Assembly: GCA_016929795.1 (NCBI GenBank) | Contig: JAFGIA010000187.1 | Location: 1 to 42,104, forward strand | Length of the DNA: 42,104 nucleotides | Reading direction: 5' to 3' | From: Anaerolineae bacterium | GTDB taxonomy: Bacteria > Chloroflexota > Anaerolineae > JAAYZQ01 | Shown: positions 40,201 through 42,104 of the stretch, one piece after another | Position numbering within the stretch: the stretch's first letter is position 1 | Layout: each line of letters opens with the position of its first letter | Made by a program: the position numbers and the translations under genes | The notes under the pieces: generated by a model | The model's input: only the letters and a program-made list of their open reading frames with translations | What the model was told of the DNA's origin: nothing | Database searches by the model: none

Positions 40201-40630
40201 TGCCCATGTAGCGGGTGGCGTCGGCGGTCGAACCGACGTGGCGGTAGTAGTAGTCGCCGGTATTGCGAAGATAGTTCCAGATTCCCCCGGTACCAAAATC
40301 GGCTGCCCCCGTGTCGCTGTCGCCAACCGCGAAGGTGTAGGTTCCGGCGGTCGTGCCGTTGCCGATGTAGCCATAGACATTGGTCAGGTCGGCGGTGGTG
40401 CTGGTGTTGCAGAACTTGCCAATGACGGTGGCCACACGGGGGGCATAGGTCGAGGGTGAGCTCACATTCGAGTCGACCACCAGGTTGTAGCCGGCAATGA
40501 TGTCGACGGTCAGGGTGCCCTGTGCGTGCACCGGCACCGGCCCGGCCAAGCCGGAAAACAAAATAGTGATCAGCGCGATCACCGCCACGCCGATCTTGTA
40601 CCACGAGCGCCAAGAATTGGTTGATTTCAT
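34292..40630 (-). CDS. Giant secreted SdrD B-like repeat protein with GEVED domain
   Basis: A 2112-residue extracellular protein. The signal peptide probably ends at VHA-QG (36/37). The N-terminal third is unique except for a DUF11-like domain (VTIDKSSDPDTIAAGGTTTF). Eight tandem SdrD B-like (Cna B-type) domains follow, each starting near 'G..VW.D.(N/D)GDG..D..E.GI.GV.V.L' and ending 'D.DFGY'. Aspartate loops such as NGDGVQDDDE should bind calcium. A GEVED domain follows (DYDDLPDDYDN, VGWFDWNGDGSFG), then a fibronectin-like domain (ILHWETATELDNLGFYLERA), and the end is FFLPLVNR. This FLPLV-type end recurs in secreted Chloroflexota proteins and may be a surface-retention signal. There is no LPXTG motif. 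ATG 40630 follows AGGGAGGGG. It is likely an adhesin or cell-envelope stalk. Confidence 0.9.
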   Translation of the reverse strand: MKSTNSWRSWYKIGVAVIALITILFSGLAGPVPVHAQGTLTVDIIAGYNLVVDSNVSSPSTYAPRVATVIGKFCNTSTTADLTNVYGYIGNGTTAGTYTFAVGDSDTGAADFGTGGIWNYLRNTGDYYYRHVGSTADATRYMGTIPAGECRYQYWTIEYPACENVGGAWQEPPCTADPLWGPSVKPDDDFSLPFTIWGTADGPATATKTWTMTMRNEISAMANKIEPNPLGRWFNTEDDTVNVGDVVTTTGVLYSLGNVRFGFDNDENYVPDYNAWLQPISQADFDPGCFRLIGVTGVLTVTRGGGTQEIIPIDNSLYFTDLPDDNTNVLGEVYYTFLALDGPCSVGLTPYQEAASGFDNEKFNGDYGTSVPTVQSLAPEVTIDKSSDPDTIAAGGTTTFTISFANAGTTPVGLSLSSSGINMPLVISDTIPEGMEYVAGSADYNISNGITATVRYYNGTTWVTTEPTPASNVAALQWWLSAPLPAGGSGSVWFEAGVPTGYTGDAILINDACIGLGDADPFACDDAPIKVTGSNTITGTVFEDDGDGNNFANELYDTDEAPIPGITVTLYISTTHGWVMWDEMVSNATTGEYSFTNLPDGEYRVDVGSVQDSHPGWTNTTDTSLYVDLDSGHVTTDPVTSPDNDFGFVPALTLDKALIGPSPALEDQLVSYTIDLNNILPGDGTATPQYCQYTVWGSGYDANYTTIGGNKEWYPYQNALGADGPDGAYASSEFANTQEEIGVTNFALGTQLGSLGQVDVLMAIEIVDPSGSTFRSTDQLDVYVIDTQGTAATTDDVTVHTQTYTGVTLNTYAENTPFVLEISNIATSTLTLSAFNGSRYVVELVAGGAGGQYYNYIALDAVGFRITTDQLCGGDAPNTTIDPLPLTDTYDAAKLEFYSAEPVQSSVTTGGSTPYANTGTIYWNNLGPLYAGGTEIVTVTFRARDGIALTTITNTATVDNAYFTNGIPANDATDSVTNTVTQTARLGDWVWNDTDGDGVQDTGEVGIAGVVITLTADVTITVDGVDYPPGTEITTTTDADGYYLFTGLLDGTYTVSVDTSTLPGSTFTPTVDFDGGGADNSVSVVVDGGTVDSIGGVPCTANCELDVDFGYQVPNTIMGSVWHDHDGLADRDPGDEGFGGVTVWLYDSGNNLIATTTTNPDGSYIFSDLGDGSYYIVVDPSTLPYASSITWDQTVDPGGIPDDNTSGTYTLSGGTLVTDVDFAYHQEGDYTLGGTVYADWNVNADLDTGEPGFAGITVTLYSSTGAIVATTTTDAYGVYTFTDLITDTYTVVVDRSGIPAQYGETEDYDERPYACATCDNQAASVTVNATYSSVTDVDFGYAPSGTGAIGDTVWRDMNGDGTQAGPQETGIAGVTVTLQIDLNGDGNWVTVETAVTGADGKYLFDNLPDGSYRVIVDTAAENIPEGPGGFTYVPSTPTTQSATISGGSTDLDRDFGFTPLAAIGDRVWLDTNGNGNQDEDEPGISGVTLRLYTWDDTNDNGYYDSGDVITATATTDTTDSDGFYLFSGLAAGSYVVMVESGVPTTYTQSGDPDWLEPCTGTGLCDGASGVNLRTGQVDLSRDFGYQPPAVIGDYVWFDNNGDGVQDDDEGGIAYVTMYLDWWNGSAWVQTESTVTDSDGYYYFGDLGAGSYRVRVDTATLPAGLTATYDRDDGTTSPDSVVTDIVIDSTGAVTEVNSVACTGDCNLEMDFGYRYYDQNGYSISGHVFFDAGSTVDGTGDTYNSGADTPYEGIPIYLWRDGQIVGETTTDSTGYYSFGNLPDGGTYTVSVDRRGRLDRMALTATPNNTPEVQSFNTVTINGADVTDQDFGFYEEIDYDDLPDDYDNDYFYDTLVASAGAGHILGDLWLGAAVDSEADGSPTTDASGDGYDDGIEFSAANWAAGTSVNITATVTGDNGYLVGWFDWNGDGSFGAGEMIVFGDLISATHLLTVEIPSAANPGYNIYMRFRLYDRTTMTYISPTGLAENGEVEGYRRDFYPTAVALSRFWSTLGSGSIILHWETATELDNLGFYLERAESPAGPRTRLHADLILSYAPGSPVGATYEFVDNAVAPGATYYYWLIAVDTQMRTATYGPLSQRLGTGGYLFFLPLVNR

Positions 40631-40718
40631 GATCCCCTCCCTATAAGCATCCGGCCGACCGCGCGGGCGGGCCGGCACAATCCTGCCTATTCTGCCTCAA
40701 TCTAGTTAAAAAAGAGCT

Positions 40719-41063
40719 TTACATCCTGCGCAGCGATGCCCGCACCTTGGCGCACAATTCGCCCATCGCCGGCGGTTTCAAAACATAATAATCGGCCCCA
40801 CAGGCCAGGCTTCTCAGGCCAGAAGCGCCATCGTCGCGCGCCAGGGCGATGATCGGAGCCGAGGACACCTGGCGCATGCGGGCCAGGGTGTCCCACTCCT
40901 CCAGGTCGACGATGACCAGCTCGGGCCGGCTGGCCATCAGTTGGTAGAGGCCCGCAACGCCATCGCCAGCGCTCTGCACGCGAAATCCGTCCCCGATCAA
41001 AGCCCTTGCCAATTGCTCGTTTGCCGGCGGCTCGCCGCCAACAACCAGGATGGTGTGTTCCAA
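40719..41063 (-). CDS. Stand-alone receiver domain, degenerate active site
   Basis: A 114-residue receiver-only protein. The fold is clear (HTILVVGGEPPANEQLARAL, ELVIVDLEEWD, SAPIIALARDD, ADYYVLKPPAMGEL). However, the acidic pair that binds Mg is replaced by Gly9-Gly10, and the conserved Thr/Ser after strand 4 is Ala. Asp53 and the Lys in VLKPP remain. It may work without phosphorylation or through protein contact only. The TTG start at 41063 has AGGGGTGA upstream. It lies between a PhoB-type regulator gene and the giant surface protein gene, all on the minus strand. Confidence 0.8.
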   Translation of the reverse strand: MEHTILVVGGEPPANEQLARALIGDGFRVQSAGDGVAGLYQLMASRPELVIVDLEEWDTLARMRQVSSAPIIALARDDGASGLRSLACGADYYVLKPPAMGELCAKVRASLRRM

Positions 41064-41102
41064 CCGTCACCCCTGTTCCACGTTATCCCGTGCACCCTGT
41101 CT

Positions 41103-41142
41103 CATCTCAAAAAGTCGAGGTGAGCCCCAGGTTCTTGAGATG
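41103..41142 (-). repeat. Short palindrome with CATCTCAA ends
   Basis: CATCTCAAAAA (41103-41113) pairs with TTCTTGAGATG (41132-41142), 11 bp with one mismatch (a G-U wobble if read as minus-strand RNA), around an 18-nt spacer. CATCTCAA is the same end motif as at 28034 and 19575. It fills the middle of the 160-nt gap between two regulator genes. Confidence 0.65.
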
Positions 41143-41223
41143 ATCGTGCACTTTTATGATAACAGAAGCAGGTCAGAAGAACGTAGGCGAGTAGTTAGAA
41201 AACGGTTAGAATTTTCCCCGGCG

Positions 41224-41916
41224 TTATGGAAGGTCGGCCAGGTAGTATCCGCCGCCGCGGCGGGTGAGGATGTAGCGCGGGTTGGCAGGGTCCTCTTCGA
41301 CCTTGCGACGCAGGTACCAGATGTAGAGCTTGACGTTGTCGGCGCTGTTTTCGTAGCCGGGCCCCCACACATTGTCGAGGAGCTGCTCGGGCGACAGGAC
41401 GCGGCCGGCGTTGGAGGCGAGGCAGAGGAGGAGCTTGTATTCTGTGGGGCTGAGATCCGCTCGCTCGCCGCGCACGGTGGCCTGCTGCGCAATGGGATCG
41501 ATGGCCAGCGCGCCGCCGTCGAAGGTAAGGGGCCTGTCGCCGGCATCGCCCGACTGCCCGGCGCGGCGCAGGACGGCGCGGATGCGTGCCTTTAGCTCCT
41601 TGAGGCTGTAGGGCTTGACCAAATAGTCGTCGGCACCTCCTTCTAGCCCACTCACCAGGTTCTCCTCGCCGCTCATGGCCGTGACCATGATCACCGGCAC
41701 GTCGGAGAATTCGCGCAGGCGCTCGAGCATGGTCCAGCCGTTCATGCCCGGCATCATGAGGTCGAGCAGGATCAGGTCGGGGCGAAAATCGTACGCCTTG
41801 CGCAGCCCTTCGGCGCCATCGCTCGCCGTCTGGACCTTGTAGCCCTCGGCTGACAGCACACGCTCCAGGACGATTGTGGTATCGCGCGCGTCGTCAACGA
41901 CCAGAACCTTGATCAT
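41224..41916 (-). CDS. OmpR/PhoB-family response regulator
   Basis: A 230-residue regulator. The receiver has D8-D9, phospho-acceptor Asp52 (LLDLMMPGMNG), Thr in IMVTAMSG and Lys in LVKPYSLKEL. The winged helix includes LSPTEYKLLLCLASNAGRVL and NVKLYIWYLRRKVEEDP, ending GGGYYLADLP. All active-site residues look normal, unlike the neighbouring receiver. No histidine kinase gene adjoins it within the window. GGGAGAAAGG precedes the ATG at 41916, and a consensus promoter lies 27 nt further up. Confidence 0.93.
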   Translation of the reverse strand: MIKVLVVDDARDTTIVLERVLSAEGYKVQTASDGAEGLRKAYDFRPDLILLDLMMPGMNGWTMLERLREFSDVPVIMVTAMSGEENLVSGLEGGADDYLVKPYSLKELKARIRAVLRRAGQSGDAGDRPLTFDGGALAIDPIAQQATVRGERADLSPTEYKLLLCLASNAGRVLSPEQLLDNVWGPGYENSADNVKLYIWYLRRKVEEDPANPRYILTRRGGGYYLADLP

Positions 41917-41943
41917 GATAGCCTTTCTCCCAAAAGTGACTCT

Positions 41944-41971
41944 ATTATATCATGACCGTGTAAAGTGTCAA
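41944..41971 (-). promoter_or_regulatory. Promoter of the PhoB-type regulator gene
   Basis: On the minus strand, a perfect TTGACA (plus 41966-41971), a 16-nt spacer and a perfect TATAAT (41944-41949), 27 nt before the ATG at 41916. Confidence 0.85.
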
Positions 41972-42049
41972 GAATCGGGTGAGACAAACGCGGGGCTGCC
42001 GCCAAACCTGCCATTGTGAGTTATCCATGGCGCTGGCGCCACTCAGCCT

Positions 42050-42104
42050 GTAAGAAACTGTCATTGCGAGCGAGCACGCCGCGAGGCGCGGGCGAGCGAA
42101 GCAA
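42050..42104. repeat. TTGCGAGCGAGC...GAGCGAAGCAA dispersed repeat, cut by window end
   Basis: Contains CATTGCGAGCGAGC and, 20 nt later, GGGCGAGCGAAGCAA, a partly inverted pair (TTGC/GCAA ends). It matches the style of the TTGCGAGCGAAGCGAAGCAA-type repeats scattered through many bacterial genomes, Chloroflexota among them. The right side lies beyond the window. Confidence 0.6.

Noticed and set aside
34887..40459. Several long plus-strand open frames opposite the giant surface protein
   Set aside because: They are shadows caused by biased codon use in Asp/Gly/Thr-rich repeats; none has a family signature, and the minus-strand domains are clear.
41103..41142. Terminator between the two minus-strand regulator genes
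   Set aside because: The stem is AT-rich with an 18-nt loop and lacks a trailing T-run; its ends match a dispersed element.

Overview
The window is GC-rich, tightly packed bacterial DNA. It most likely comes from the Chloroflexota, probably an Anaerolineae-type organism. This rests on family content and style: a RarA ATPase fused to a methyltransferase, a DUF4013 membrane protein, GT-C type membrane glycosyltransferases with a C-terminal beta domain, a giant SdrD-like surface protein ending in FLPLVNR, lipoproteins with Pro/Thr-rich linkers, and many short intergenic palindromes and AT-containing mini-repeats. No rRNA, tRNA, CRISPR array or phage module was recognised, and the taxonomic call is inference.

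Layout. 1-4876 (+): end of an efflux adaptor, a MacB-type permease, an HtrA protease, and an OmpR-type regulator overlapping its histidine kinase; this reads as an envelope-stress and export group. 4917-6059 (-): a radical SAM protein with a helix-hairpin-helix tail. 6335-15839 (+): a PbpC-type penicillin-binding protein, a 2052-residue alpha-2-macroglobulin lipoprotein and a polysaccharide deacetylase. 15917-19420 (+): a small Flp-type pilin with its own promoter and terminator, a roadblock-like protein, an unknown acidic protein, an acetyltransferase and a DegV lipid-binding protein. 19701-23343 (+): msrB, an msrA read through an in-frame TGA, a nitroreductase and a rearranged phosphoglycerate mutase. 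23383-28007 (-): a lipoprotein and two GT-C membrane proteins. 28184-30914 (+): two membrane proteins, two acetyltransferases and a Nudix hydrolase. 31044-33275 (-): RarA-methyltransferase. 33417-34138 (+): a toxin-antitoxin pair. 34292-41916 (-): a 2112-residue secreted repeat protein, a degenerate receiver and a PhoB-type regulator.

Two observations stand out. First, 20139-20918 encodes a lipoprotein methionine sulfoxide reductase A in which the catalytic Cys codon is TGA. A hairpin that fits the bacterial SECIS consensus starts 13 nt after it, so this is a predicted selenoprotein. Second, 21748-23343 encodes cofactor-independent phosphoglycerate mutase in circularly permuted order. The half that normally follows the phosphotransferase domain comes first, and the usual N-terminal half with the catalytic Ser comes second. 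They are joined by a linker encoded by a C-run/G-run palindrome.

A third theme is repeats. Three intergenic copies of a perfect 15-bp hairpin carry compensatory base changes. Other elements have CATCTCAA-type ends. Mini-repeat tracts have inserted in frame into pbpC and possibly into the phosphoglycerate mutase and macroglobulin genes.
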